A program made the position numbers and the translations under genes. A stretch of 64,000 nt of DNA. It comes from Tianweitania sediminis. GTDB lineage: Bacteria; Pseudomonadota; Alphaproteobacteria; Rhizobiales; Rhizobiaceae. Shown here piece after piece: positions 1-8,030 of this stretch (the first letter of the stretch is position 1; each line of letters starts with the position of its first letter). Where the stretch lies: assembly GCF_017813335.1 (NCBI RefSeq), contig NZ_JAGIYY010000003.1, positions 62,001 to 126,000 of the forward strand, in the 5' to 3' direction. The notes below the pieces were generated by a model that worked only from the letters and a program-made list of their open reading frames with translations, was not told where the DNA came from and did no database searches.

Positions 1-512
1 AACCCGCGTAGCGCCACACCAAACCCGGTCCAGGTCGACAGGCTGGGCAGGTTCACGATCGAAAAGGAAACCGCGATGATCATCACCGACCAGAACGGGT
101 CAACCGGGTTGGTGTAGATCGCCATTGCGCTGACGCCGATCACCCAGGCTTTCGGGTTGACCCACTGAAACAAAGCGGCCTGGAAGAAGGTCAGGGGCTC
201 GGCTCGGTTTTCCTTCGCTGTACCCATGGTGCGTGATGTGCCGATCTTCCAGGCGAGGTAAAGGAGGTACCCGCCACCCAACACTTTCAGGGCGACGTTC
301 AACGACGGATAAGCGGTCAGCAAAGCACCAAGGCCAAGCCCGATGGCCAGCAGAAGCGAGAAAAAGCCTGCGCCGATCCCCAGGATATGCGGCACGGAAC
401 GCGCAAAGCCGAAATTCACGCCGGACGAAAGCAGCATGAAGTTGTTCGGCCCAGGCGTGATGGAGCTCACAAAGGCAAATGCCAGGAGCGCAAGGAAACT
501 GTCATGAGACAT
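1..512 (-). CDS. LysE/RhtB-family amino acid exporter (3' end cut by window edge)
   Basis: Inner-membrane translocator of the LysE/RhtB family, which exports amino acids or related metabolites. The visible 170 residues begin MSHDSFLALLAFAF and carry the family N-terminal signature SSITPGPNNFMLL (residues 16-28), followed by alternating hydrophobic helices and the conserved loop FQWVNPKAW (about residue 114). The reading frame runs off the window start, so roughly the last 30 residues of a usual 200-residue protein are missing. An in-frame ATG 27 bases downstream (position 485 side) does not displace the conserved N-terminus. It lies downstream of and in the same direction as ilvN, 67 bases away, so export of branched-chain or similar amino acids is conceivable, but the substrate cannot be read from the sequence. 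Confidence 0.88.
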   Translation of the reverse strand, partial: MSHDSFLALLAFAFVSSITPGPNNFMLLSSGVNFGFARSVPHILGIGAGFFSLLLAIGLGLGALLTAYPSLNVALKVLGGGYLLYLAWKIGTSRTMGTAKENRAEPLTFFQAALFQWVNPKAWVIGVSAMAIYTNPVDPFWSVMIIAVSFSIVNLPSLSTWTGFGVALRG

Positions 513-527
513 GAGATGACCTCGAAG

Positions 528-562
528 GCGGAAACGCTCCGGTTACTGGATGGCGTTTCCGC
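528..562. repeat. Perfect 10-bp inverted repeat between ilvN and the LysE gene
   Basis: GCGGAAACGC at 528-537 is repeated in inverse as GCGTTTCCGC at 553-562, with a 15-base loop. It sits 18 bases past the ilvN stop and about 16 bases before the LysE-family start. There is no T-run on either side, so it is not a classical intrinsic terminator. It could be an operator, an RNA-processing or stabilising hairpin, or a Rho-associated structure. Confidence 0.5.
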
Positions 563-579
563 GCTCTGCTGCGTTTTGC

Positions 580-1152
580 CTACATGCCTTCCGGCCCGCG
601 GTTCATGGCCGCCACCCCGGTCCGACAGATCTCGATCAATCCGAGCGGCCGCATGATGGTGATGAACTGCTCGATCTTGGAAACCTTGCCGGTGATCTCG
701 AAAATGAAGTGCTCCGTGTTGGCATCGATGACGCTGGCGCGAAACGCCTCCGCCAGCCGCAGAGCCTCCACGCGGTTTTCGCCTGTTCCAACAACCTTGA
801 CCAGCGCGAGCTCGCGTTCCAGCGGCCGTTCCTGCCCGAGTTCGGTCGCACGCACTGAAAGGTCGACCACGCGGTGCACGGGAACGATCCGCTCCAGCTG
901 ATGGCGGATCTGGTCCAGCACGTGAGCCGTCCCGCGGGTCACGATGGTGATCCGGGACAGATGGCTCTGGTGCTCGGTTTCCGAAACGGTGAGGCTCTCG
1001 ATGTTGTAGCCACGGCCCGAAAACAGGCCGATCACCCGCGCGAGCACGCCGGGCTCGTTGTCGACGATCACGGAAAGCGTATGGCTTTCGGGCTGTTGAA
1101 GGTCCCGGGCGATGAAGTAGGCCGATCCGGTCGGCTGAAGCTGCGCGTTCAT
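580..1152 (-). CDS. ilvN: Acetolactate synthase small (regulatory) subunit
   Basis: Regulatory subunit of acetohydroxyacid synthase, which binds valine and stimulates the catalytic subunit in isoleucine, valine and leucine synthesis. The 190-residue product has an N-terminal ACT domain (SVIVDNEPGVLARVIGLFSGRGY, about residues 27-50) and the family C-terminal domain ending with FIFEITGKVSKIEQFI and a Gly-rich tail, the usual IlvH/IlvN length. I chose the ATG at 1152 because the conserved protein begins MNAQLQPTGSAYFI; the in-frame start at 1197 would only add a non-conserved stretch overlapping ilvB. It follows ilvB by 41 bases and is presumably co-transcribed under the ilvB attenuator. Confidence 0.96.
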   Translation of the reverse strand: MNAQLQPTGSAYFIARDLQQPESHTLSVIVDNEPGVLARVIGLFSGRGYNIESLTVSETEHQSHLSRITIVTRGTAHVLDQIRHQLERIVPVHRVVDLSVRATELGQERPLERELALVKVVGTGENRVEALRLAEAFRASVIDANTEHFIFEITGKVSKIEQFITIMRPLGLIEICRTGVAAMNRGPEGM

Positions 1153-1193
1153 GGTCTTTTCTTGTCTCCGATCTTCACCCGGGCATTCGCCAC

Positions 1194-2984
1194 TCAAACC
1201 AGCATCTTGCCCTTGGCGTCGATGGCCGTTGCGACGACCTCGTCCGTGGCTTCATCCGGCAGGAGCATTTCGTTGTGCGCCTTGCCCGAGGGGATCATCG
1301 GGAAGCAGTTCGCGAGGTTGGCCACACGGCAATCAAACAGAACCGGCTTCTTCACGGCGATCATCTCATTGATGGCATCGTCGAGTTCGTCCGGCTTGTC
1401 GCAGCGAATGCCATGGCCGCCATAGGCTTCGGCGAGCTTCACGAAGTCCGGCATCGCTTCCGTGTAGGAATGCGACAGGCGGTTGCCGTGCAGCAGCTGC
1501 TGCCATTGCCGCACCATGCCCATATACTGGTTGTTGAGGATGAAGATCTTGATCGGCGCTTCATACTGAACGGCCGTCGACATTTCCTGCATGGTCATCT
1601 GCACCGAAGCGTCGCCCGCGATGTCGATCACCAGCGCGTCGGGATGCGCGATCTGCACGCCGAGTGCTGCCGGCAGGCCATAGCCCATCGTGCCCAGCCC
1701 ACCCGAGGTCATCCAGCGGTTGGGCTCCTCGAAGCCGTAATGCTGGGCCGCCCACATCTGGTGCTGCCCCACTTCCGTGGTGATGAAAGTTTTGCGGCCC
1801 TTGCTCATCTCGTAAAGCCGCTGGATCGCATATTGCGGCATGATCACGTCGCGGTTCGGCCGGAAAGCGAAGCTGTCACGCGCCCGCCACTGCTCGATCT
1901 GGCTCCACCAGGGACGCAGAGCGGCGTGGTCGGCGGTCACCGTTTCGCGCCACAAGCTGACCATCTCGTCGAGCACCCGGCCGCAATCGCCGATGATCCC
2001 AACATCGGCGCGCACCGTCTTGTTGATAGACGACGGATCGATGTCGATGTGGATCTTCTTGGAATGGGGGGAAAACGCATTGAGCCTGCCGGTGATGCGA
2101 TCATCGAAGCGCGCACCGACGCAAAGCATCACGTCGCAATCGTGCATCACCATGTTGGCTTCATAAGAGCCGTGCATGCCGAGCATCCCGAGCCAGGCGG
2201 GTCCTGATGCGGGATAAGCGCCCAGTCCCATCAAGGTCGAGGTGATCGGAAACCCGGTGAGTTCAACGAGTTCACGCAGCAGCGCGCTGGCTTGCGGTCC
2301 CGCGTTGATGACGCCACCACCCGAATAGATCACCGGGCGCTTGGCCGTAGCCATGAGCGCGACGGCCTGGCGGATGGCTTCGAGGTCGCCTTCAAGCTTC
2401 GGCTGGTAGGACGTGCGTGGTGCCGGCTGCGGCGGCGTATATATGCCGCGTGCAAACTGAACGTCCTTGGGAATATCGACGAGCACGGGTCCGGGACGAC
2501 CCGTCGTGGCGATATGAAAGGCTTCGTGCAGGATCGCTGCCAGTTCATTCACGTCGCGCACCAGCCAGTTATGTTTGGTGCAGGGCCGCGTGATGCCAAC
2601 CGTGTCGGCTTCCTGGAACGCATCGGAGCCGATCAGGGTGGTCGGAACCTGGCCGGATATACAAACCAGCGGAATGGAGTCCATCAGCGCATCCTGCAGC
2701 GGGGTCACCGCGTTGGTTGCACCGGGACCGGACGTGACAAGCATCACGCCGGCGCGCCCGGTCGAGCGCGCATACCCTTCCGCCGCGTGGCCAGCGCCTT
2801 GTTCATGGCGCACGAGGATGTGCTGGACTTCTTCCTGCTGGAAAAGCTCGTCATAGATCGGCAGCACGGCACCACCCGGGTAACCGAAGATGTGCTCGAC
2901 GCCATTGTCCTTCAGCGCCTGCACCACCATTTCGGCGCCCGACATTTCGCGCGTTCCGCTGGTTGCGTTGCTCATGCTCTCCAT
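1194..2984 (-). CDS. ilvB: Acetolactate synthase large (catalytic) subunit
   Basis: ThDP- and FAD-dependent acetohydroxyacid synthase catalytic subunit, condensing pyruvate with pyruvate or 2-ketobutyrate in branched-chain amino acid synthesis. About 596 residues. The catalytic glutamate lies in RHEQGAGHAAEGYAR, the ThDP/Mg motif runs from GDASVQMTMQE to NNQYMG near the C-terminus, and the three-domain TPP_N, central and TPP_C layout is clear. The frame stays open upstream to 3203, but that part overlaps the leader peptide and attenuator and is not conserved. ATG 2984 (MESMSNATSG) follows GAAGAGACGGG; ATG 2975 is an alternative. Forms an operon with ilvN and is governed by the upstream leader. 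Confidence 0.96.
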   Translation of the reverse strand: MESMSNATSGTREMSGAEMVVQALKDNGVEHIFGYPGGAVLPIYDELFQQEEVQHILVRHEQGAGHAAEGYARSTGRAGVMLVTSGPGATNAVTPLQDALMDSIPLVCISGQVPTTLIGSDAFQEADTVGITRPCTKHNWLVRDVNELAAILHEAFHIATTGRPGPVLVDIPKDVQFARGIYTPPQPAPRTSYQPKLEGDLEAIRQAVALMATAKRPVIYSGGGVINAGPQASALLRELVELTGFPITSTLMGLGAYPASGPAWLGMLGMHGSYEANMVMHDCDVMLCVGARFDDRITGRLNAFSPHSKKIHIDIDPSSINKTVRADVGIIGDCGRVLDEMVSLWRETVTADHAALRPWWSQIEQWRARDSFAFRPNRDVIMPQYAIQRLYEMSKGRKTFITTEVGQHQMWAAQHYGFEEPNRWMTSGGLGTMGYGLPAALGVQIAHPDALVIDIAGDASVQMTMQEMSTAVQYEAPIKIFILNNQYMGMVRQWQQLLHGNRLSHSYTEAMPDFVKLAEAYGGHGIRCDKPDELDDAINEMIAVKKPVLFDCRVANLANCFPMIPSGKAHNEMLLPDEATDEVVATAIDAKGKMLV

Positions 2985-3034
2985 CCCGTCTCTTCTCGGC
3001 CCTGGGGGCGGGTCTGCTGCTGTCTTCGAGGCAA

Positions 3035-3060
3035 TAAAAAAGGCCCCCGAGGGAGCCTGT
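3035..3060 (-). terminator. Attenuator terminator of the ilvBN leader
   Basis: On the minus strand GGCTCCC-TC-GGGGGCC (3057-3042) forms a GC-rich hairpin directly followed by six T residues (3041-3036), an intrinsic terminator placed about 50 bases before the ilvB start. A second hairpin GGCGGT-GTA-ACCGCC covers the stop codon of the leader peptide (3088-3102). A terminator inside the 5' leader behind an Ile/Val-rich short reading frame is the classical attenuation layout. Confidence 0.85.
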
Positions 3061-3091
3061 GTCTTGCGCATGGGGTGCTTTCGCCCGGCGG

Positions 3092-3145
3092 TTACACCGC
3101 CTTGCCCACGCGCCATCCTACTACAATAATGGTTGTCTTGGTCAT
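3092..3145 (-). CDS. ilvL: ilvB operon leader peptide (attenuation peptide)
   Basis: A 17-residue reading frame, MTKTTIIVVGWRVGKAV, with the tandem regulatory codons ATT ATT GTA GTA (Ile-Ile-Val-Val) after a Thr-rich start. It ends at a TAA about 35 bases before the attenuator terminator. By the established model for branched-chain operons in proteobacteria, ribosome stalling at these codons during Ile or Val shortage would favour an antiterminator and let transcription reach ilvBN. The ribosome binding site is weak (AGGG upstream). The peptide itself has no expected function beyond regulation. Confidence 0.85.
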   Translation of the reverse strand: MTKTTIIVVGWRVGKAV

Positions 3146-3287
3146 GGTGGGCGACCCTAAGGGCAAGATCACGTTCCGTCAATCCCTGCATAGCGGCCCG
3201 CACGAAGAATGTGCCATTGAACGTTTTCGCCGAACCTGCTCTTAACCACTGCGCCGCTAGGATACCCGCTGCATCGGGAGATCAAGC

Positions 3288-5108
3288 GTGATGTATGCCG
3301 ACAAGGAGTTGCGTGCGGGCGAAGCAACATCGCAAGAACGCCGCGGCGCTGCACAGCCTGACTCGCGCATCCTCGGCCGCATCACAGCCTGTGATGGCGC
3401 CCGCGCCACGATCGCCGCCTTCGCATATGAGGGGGATGGTGCGATTCAGTGGACCGTTGGCCGGATGATCTCGGTCAATCTGGGCGGCACGCGCACAGTT
3501 GGGCTGGTTTATCACATCGGCACGACGGCTCTCACCTGGGACTCGGCCAACAGCAATCCGATCGAGGTCAAGATCGAGCTCGTGGGCGAAGTCCGCGATA
3601 CGCCGGATGGGCCCGTTTTCGACCGGGGCATCACGATCTACCCCCATCTCGGCGCTTTGGCCCACCGCATCCGTGGCCGCGACCTGCAGGCTGTGTATGA
3701 CCTCGGCGGCCGCCGTTCCGTCACGGTTGGAAATCTGACCCAGGACGACTCGATCGGAGCCAATGTCGCGATCGACGATGCGCTGAACCGCCACTTTGCT
3801 GTGGTCGGAACGACCGGCGTCGGCAAATCGACGGCTGTGTCGCTTCTGGTTCGCAAGGCCGTTGCCGCACGCCCGGACCTCCGCGTTCTGATCTTCGATC
3901 CACACAACGAGTTCTCGTCCGCCTTCCCGGGCCAGGCAAATCGAATCGATCTTGCCGGTCTCGATCTTCCATTCTGGATGTTTCGGATGGAGGAACTGGT
4001 CGAGGTTCTGTTCCGCGGCCGCAAGCCGGATCCCGACGAGGTCGACCTCCTGCGCGAACTGATCCCCTTGGCCAAGGCGGCTTACCGCAACGGCGGCCAA
4101 GTGGCGGTGCGCCGGTATGACGACGCCGCCGGTATTACGGTCGACACGCCGATCCCCTTTCGCATCGCCGATCTGACCCGTATGCTGGATGAGCGCATCG
4201 GCATGCTGGACAGCAAGGAAGCGCGCCCGGCGATGCGCGCGCTGCGCTCCCGTATTGACGGGGCCATTTATGATCCACGCTATCGCTTCATGTTCGGCTC
4301 GCGCCTGATCGACGACACTATCCACCAGGCGATCGGCAAGATCTTCCGCGTGCCCCATGAGGGCAAGCCCATCACCTGCTTTTCCATGGCCGGCATGCCG
4401 GCGGAAGTGGTGAATGCGGTGTGTAGCGTTTTGGCGCGCTTGGCCTTTGATCTGGCCATGGGCAGCGGTGGCCGCCTCAAGATCCTCGTGCTTTGCGAGG
4501 AAGCGCATCGTTATATGCCGTCCGATCCGGCGCTGGGCTTTGCTCCCGTCCGCCATGCCTTGTCGCGCATCGCCAAGGAAGGACGCAAATACGGCTGCTA
4601 TCTTGGCGTCGTCACGCAGCGTCCAGGCGAGCTCGACCCGACCATCCTGTCGCAATGTTCCACCGTATTCGCTATGCGGTTGGCGAACGAGCGAGACCAG
4701 GACATCATCCGGTCCGCAATTTCGGACTCCTCGGCCTCCACCCTTTCCTTCCTGTCGTCCATGGGTCAGCGCGAGGCAATCGCGTTCGGCGAAGGCGTCG
4801 CAACCACCATGCGGCTGAAGTTCGAGCAACAACCCGCATCTCTGCTGCCCGGCGCCCAGGAAGATGTGGAGTCTTACAGTGAAATCGCCGAGGACGTGGA
4901 TCTGGCCGAAATCGTCGACCGTCTTCGCGCCACGCCGCGTGCCGAACAGGTGCAAACCACCGCACCACTGGTAGCACCGCAGCGGCCGCAGGCGGCGCCC
5001 AGCCTGAGCCAGGCCGGCGAGCGCAACTATGTTGCGCCTTCCCGCGGCGAACCTGAGCCGCTACGTCCGATGCGCCGCGCCACCGACACGCCGTTCGGGC
5101 GGTTGTAG
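3288..5108 (+). CDS. HerA-like / DUF87 P-loop ATPase
   Basis: A 606-residue ATPase of the HerA/FtsK superfamily. An N-terminal HAS-barrel-like segment (about residues 25-150) is followed by Walker A GTTGVGKST (174-182), a Walker B-like ILVLCEEAH near residue 395 and an arginine/glutamine-rich sensor region (VTQRPGELDPTIL). The last 90 residues are Pro/Ala-rich and probably flexible. HerA proteins are hexameric DNA translocases in archaea, paired there with NurA; the role of bacterial stand-alone homologues is poorly known. The start is GTG at 3288 with GGAG seven bases before it; the adjacent ATG 3291 is an alternative. No nuclease partner lies beside it: it is divergent from ilvB and convergent with the diguanylate cyclase gene. 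Confidence 0.85.
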   Translation: MMYADKELRAGEATSQERRGAAQPDSRILGRITACDGARATIAAFAYEGDGAIQWTVGRMISVNLGGTRTVGLVYHIGTTALTWDSANSNPIEVKIELVGEVRDTPDGPVFDRGITIYPHLGALAHRIRGRDLQAVYDLGGRRSVTVGNLTQDDSIGANVAIDDALNRHFAVVGTTGVGKSTAVSLLVRKAVAARPDLRVLIFDPHNEFSSAFPGQANRIDLAGLDLPFWMFRMEELVEVLFRGRKPDPDEVDLLRELIPLAKAAYRNGGQVAVRRYDDAAGITVDTPIPFRIADLTRMLDERIGMLDSKEARPAMRALRSRIDGAIYDPRYRFMFGSRLIDDTIHQAIGKIFRVPHEGKPITCFSMAGMPAEVVNAVCSVLARLAFDLAMGSGGRLKILVLCEEAHRYMPSDPALGFAPVRHALSRIAKEGRKYGCYLGVVTQRPGELDPTILSQCSTVFAMRLANERDQDIIRSAISDSSASTLSFLSSMGQREAIAFGEGVATTMRLKFEQQPASLLPGAQEDVESYSEIAEDVDLAEIVDRLRATPRAEQVQTTAPLVAPQRPQAAPSLSQAGERNYVAPSRGEPEPLRPMRRATDTPFGRL

Positions 5109-5182
5109 AAGATCCGCCCTTCTCTTTTTCCCTGATGGGGTATGCGTGGTGAGCCCGCGCCGTGCCGCGGCAGCTCAGCGCA

Positions 5183-5974
5183 TCAAGCGCTGACGCGGTT
5201 CCGGCCCATGCGCTTGGCCTGATAAAGCATCCGATCGGCACGACGGTAAAACGACTCGGCGTCTTCCGAACCGTCCCAGATCGCAAGCCCTACACTCGCC
5301 GTCACCTTCAGCCGGACATTGCCGGATGTGATCGTCATGGCCGCAATGGCCTTGCGGATACGCTCCGCCAGCTTGAACAACAGTTCCGGGGTCATGTTGG
5401 GCGCCACGACGGCGAACTCTTCGCCGCCCAGCCGAGCCACGACGTCGTGATGCCGCGTCATATCCTTGAGGCAGTTGGCAACTTCGCGCAGCACCTGGTC
5501 GCCGACATCATGGCCGTGATTGTCGTTCACCAGCTTGAAGTGGTCGAGATCGAGGATCAACAAGCCGACCGGCTTGTCGATGCGCGCGAACTCGCCGAGA
5601 TATTCGGGCAACGCATCATCGAAATAGCGCCGGTTCTGTGTGCCGGTCAGGCCATCGGTGAGCGCTGCCTGCTGCAAGGTCTCAGAGCGCTGCGAGAGCG
5701 TTTCCGTCATCGCACGGAGAGTTCCTTCGACCCGTACCTGTCCACGAATCAGGGGATAGATCAGGAAGGTTCCGAAGATGATGCCGGTTGCCAGCAAGAC
5801 GCCGGACGCAAACAGAAGTTGCGCCACATAGACCCGATCACCGGCCAGCTGAGACGAAAGCGAGGTGACGTCCGCATGCAGCACACCATAGGCGTGCAGG
5901 TTCAGCACCCCAGCGCCGAGAACCAGCGCGACGAAGACGAAGAACGCTGATTCAGCCTTGTGGAACCGCACCAT
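5183..5974 (-). CDS. Membrane-anchored diguanylate cyclase (GGDEF)
   Basis: Predicted c-di-GMP synthase of 263 residues. Two hydrophobic segments (about 10-30 and 50-74) enclose a short periplasmic loop of about 20 residues, too small for a typical sensor domain. The cytoplasmic GGDEF domain (about 103-263) has an intact active site GGEEF (183-187) and an intact inhibitory site RHHD (174-177) exactly five residues before it, so activity and product inhibition are both expected. TDGLTGTQNRRYF marks the domain start. No EAL domain is attached. It is monocistronic, convergent with the HerA-like gene, with miaA upstream on the same strand after a 133-base gap. Confidence 0.93.
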   Translation of the reverse strand: MVRFHKAESAFFVFVALVLGAGVLNLHAYGVLHADVTSLSSQLAGDRVYVAQLLFASGVLLATGIIFGTFLIYPLIRGQVRVEGTLRAMTETLSQRSETLQQAALTDGLTGTQNRRYFDDALPEYLGEFARIDKPVGLLILDLDHFKLVNDNHGHDVGDQVLREVANCLKDMTRHHDVVARLGGEEFAVVAPNMTPELLFKLAERIRKAIAAMTITSGNVRLKVTASVGLAIWDGSEDAESFYRRADRMLYQAKRMGRNRVSA

Positions 5975-6107
5975 TTCCCCCGTTGTCTCCTGACACTCTT
6001 CTAGGCCGAAGGCAGCTTACATCAAGTTAATTTCGTGATGCAGAAATGGCGTTGCAGCCCCAAACTGGATGCTGCCTGCCACCGGATTTTCTTCTTTAAG
6101 GAACTTC

Positions 6108-7025
6108 TTAAGAAAAGCCGCTGATCCTTTGCCACTCTGGCCCGAGCTGGTTTCGAAACCACGTGGACTGCCGTCTTGAATACTGTCTTGTCGCGATCTT
6201 TGCCCGTTCGATCGCGTCAGCAAGTGTCACGCGATTTTGAAGAACCCCGGTCAACTCGCGCACCCCGATCGCTTTCATGGAAGGCATCGCCGGGTCAGGT
6301 TGCGCTGCAAGAAGCGCGGTGACTTCCTCCAGCGCCCCCTCCTCCACCATCCTGTCAAAGCGCTGGTCGATTCGGGCGATCAGCGTCGGACGATCCGGTT
6401 CAATCACCTTGAATGTTGCGCTCGCGCGATCGATCAGCGGCGGGCGGCTGTCGGCCTGCCAGGCGGCGATCGAGCGGCCGGATGTTTCCAGCACCTCAAG
6501 GGCGCGAACAATGCGCTGCCCGTCGCTCGGACGCAGGATGGTGGCGACCTCCGGATCTTCGGCGCGCAGGATCCGGTGCAGCTTCTCCGGTCCCTCTTCA
6601 TGCAGTTTATAGCGCCAGCGGTTGCGCACATGGTCGGGGATCTCCGGCATTTCCGCGAACCCTTCCACCAGTGCGCGGAAGTAAAGACCGGTGCCACCCA
6701 CGAAGATGAAGCGCCTGCCCTCTTCTGACGCTGCCAGCGCTGCGACATCGCGCAGCCAGGAGCCGGTGGAAAAGGCGATACGTGGTGAAACATGGCCATA
6801 GAGCCGGTGCGGCGCCTGCCGGAGCGCATCAGCGTCAGGCCGCGCCGTGATCACCCGCAGGACGTCATAGACCTGCATGGAGTCGGCGTTGACGATCACC
6901 GCGTTCTGTTGTTCGGCGAGGCGAAGCGCCAGCGCCGACTTGCCGCTCGCGGTTGGCCCCGCTATCAGGATCGCGTCGCGGATCAAGGCCGCTTTATCGC
7001 TCGAACGTTGCGCGGGTTGTTCCAT
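6108..7025 (-). CDS. miaA: tRNA dimethylallyltransferase
   Basis: Transfers a dimethylallyl group to A37 of tRNAs reading codons that start with U, the first step toward ms2i6A. The 305-residue product has the P-loop GPTASGKS (23-30), the DSMQVY substrate motif, the GGTGLYFRALVEG region and a C-terminal RQYSRRQSTWFRNQ tRNA-binding stretch, all typical of MiaA. Its ATG (7025-7023) shares bases with the ATG of serB on the other strand, so the two genes are divergent with no space between them and each promoter must lie inside the other gene or further away. Confidence 0.96.
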   Translation of the reverse strand: MEQPAQRSSDKAALIRDAILIAGPTASGKSALALRLAEQQNAVIVNADSMQVYDVLRVITARPDADALRQAPHRLYGHVSPRIAFSTGSWLRDVAALAASEEGRRFIFVGGTGLYFRALVEGFAEMPEIPDHVRNRWRYKLHEEGPEKLHRILRAEDPEVATILRPSDGQRIVRALEVLETSGRSIAAWQADSRPPLIDRASATFKVIEPDRPTLIARIDQRFDRMVEEGALEEVTALLAAQPDPAMPSMKAIGVRELTGVLQNRVTLADAIERAKIATRQYSRRQSTWFRNQLGPEWQRISGFS

Positions 7026-7911
7026 GGCTCTGGTTGTTACGCTCGTTTCTCATCCTAAAAACCCGGTGCTGACTGCCCTTCTTGCCACCCGAGTTGCGGC
7101 GGCGGTGGGAGCAGGTCCGGTTTCCTGGTTGAGCGAAGCTGTCGCCTGCGACCTTTCCCCGGATCCGTCTCTCCCCAAAAGCGATGTCGAACGGGCGGGG
7201 CGGGAAGCTATAGCTGATCACCCCGTCGATATCATAGTGCAGGACGCGGCACAGCGCAGGAAAAAAATCCTCATCGCCGATATGGACTCCACCATGATCG
7301 AGCAGGAATGTATCGACGAACTGGCAGCCGAGGTTGGTCTCAAGGACCACGTCGCCGCCATCACCGCTCGCGCCATGAATGGTGAAATCGCCTTTGAACC
7401 AGCGCTGCGGGAGCGTGTCGCCCTTTTGCGCGGCCTTGACGCGGGCATCATCCGCCATGTGATCGACACCCGTATTCGCCTGGCTTCGGGTGGCCGCACA
7501 TTGGTCGCCACCATGCGTGCCAACGGTGCCTACACCGCATTGATCTCCGGTGGCTTCCGCGACTTCACCGATCCGATCGCAGCTGAGCTCGGCTTTCATG
7601 AGAACCGTGCCAACCAGCTTGATGTCGAGAACGGCCGCTTCAGCGGAACCGTGGCGGAGCCGATCCTGGGCCGCGAAGCCAAGGCTGAGGCACTGCGTGC
7701 GATTGCTGCCGAACGTGGCTTGCAGCTGTCCGATGCCCTCGCCGTAGGCGATGGCGCCAACGACCTCGACATGATTCGCCTGGCAGGAAGTGGCGTGGCA
7801 TTGCACGCCAAGCCCGTTGTTGCCGAACAGGCACCCGTTCGCATTGATCATGCTGATCTGACTGCTCTCCTCTTCTTGCAGGGCTACAAGGCGTCCGACT
7901 TTGTTCATTGA
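7024..7911 (+). CDS. serB: Phosphoserine phosphatase
   Basis: Last step of serine synthesis, hydrolysing L-3-phosphoserine. 295 residues. A short ACT-like N-terminal part (MALVVTLVSHPKNP) precedes a HAD-family domain with the DxDST nucleophile motif DMDST (86-90), the motif II serine in ALISGG, a catalytic lysine region and GDGANDLDM as motif IV. The frame is open upstream to 6877, but that part is antisense to miaA; the ATG at 7024 matches the usual N-terminus of rhizobial SerB. Its start codon overlaps that of miaA (CATG, 7023-7026). Confidence 0.95.
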   Translation: MALVVTLVSHPKNPVLTALLATRVAAAVGAGPVSWLSEAVACDLSPDPSLPKSDVERAGREAIADHPVDIIVQDAAQRRKKILIADMDSTMIEQECIDELAAEVGLKDHVAAITARAMNGEIAFEPALRERVALLRGLDAGIIRHVIDTRIRLASGGRTLVATMRANGAYTALISGGFRDFTDPIAAELGFHENRANQLDVENGRFSGTVAEPILGREAKAEALRAIAAERGLQLSDALAVGDGANDLDMIRLAGSGVALHAKPVVAEQAPVRIDHADLTALLFLQGYKASDFVH

Positions 7912-7974
7912 GAACGCAGTGCAGCACGTTGGACGACCTCCCGGACTTGCTTCCGGATAGATCCATCCCGAAAA

Positions 7975-8004
7975 ACAAAAAAGGGCAGCCACTTGGCCGC
8001 CCTT
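7975..8004 (-). terminator. Intrinsic terminator of the Do-like protease gene
   Basis: Minus-strand AAGGGCGGCC-AAGT-GGCTGCCCTT (8004-7981) makes a 10-bp stem with one G-U pair and a four-base loop, followed by a T-run (7980-7977). It lies 27 bases beyond the protease stop codon. On the plus strand there is no matching T-run, so it does not serve serB. Confidence 0.88.
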
Positions 8005-8030
8005 CCGGATTCTTCAGCTGAAGTTTTCGG

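Noticed and set aside
2985-3203. N-terminal extension of ilvB by 73 codons
   Set aside because: It runs through the leader peptide, pause hairpin and terminator, and the family N-terminus begins at MESMSN.
3282-4955. Open minus-strand frame of 557 codons
   Set aside because: It is antisense to the HerA-like gene, which has intact Walker motifs; the minus frame has no recognisable domain.
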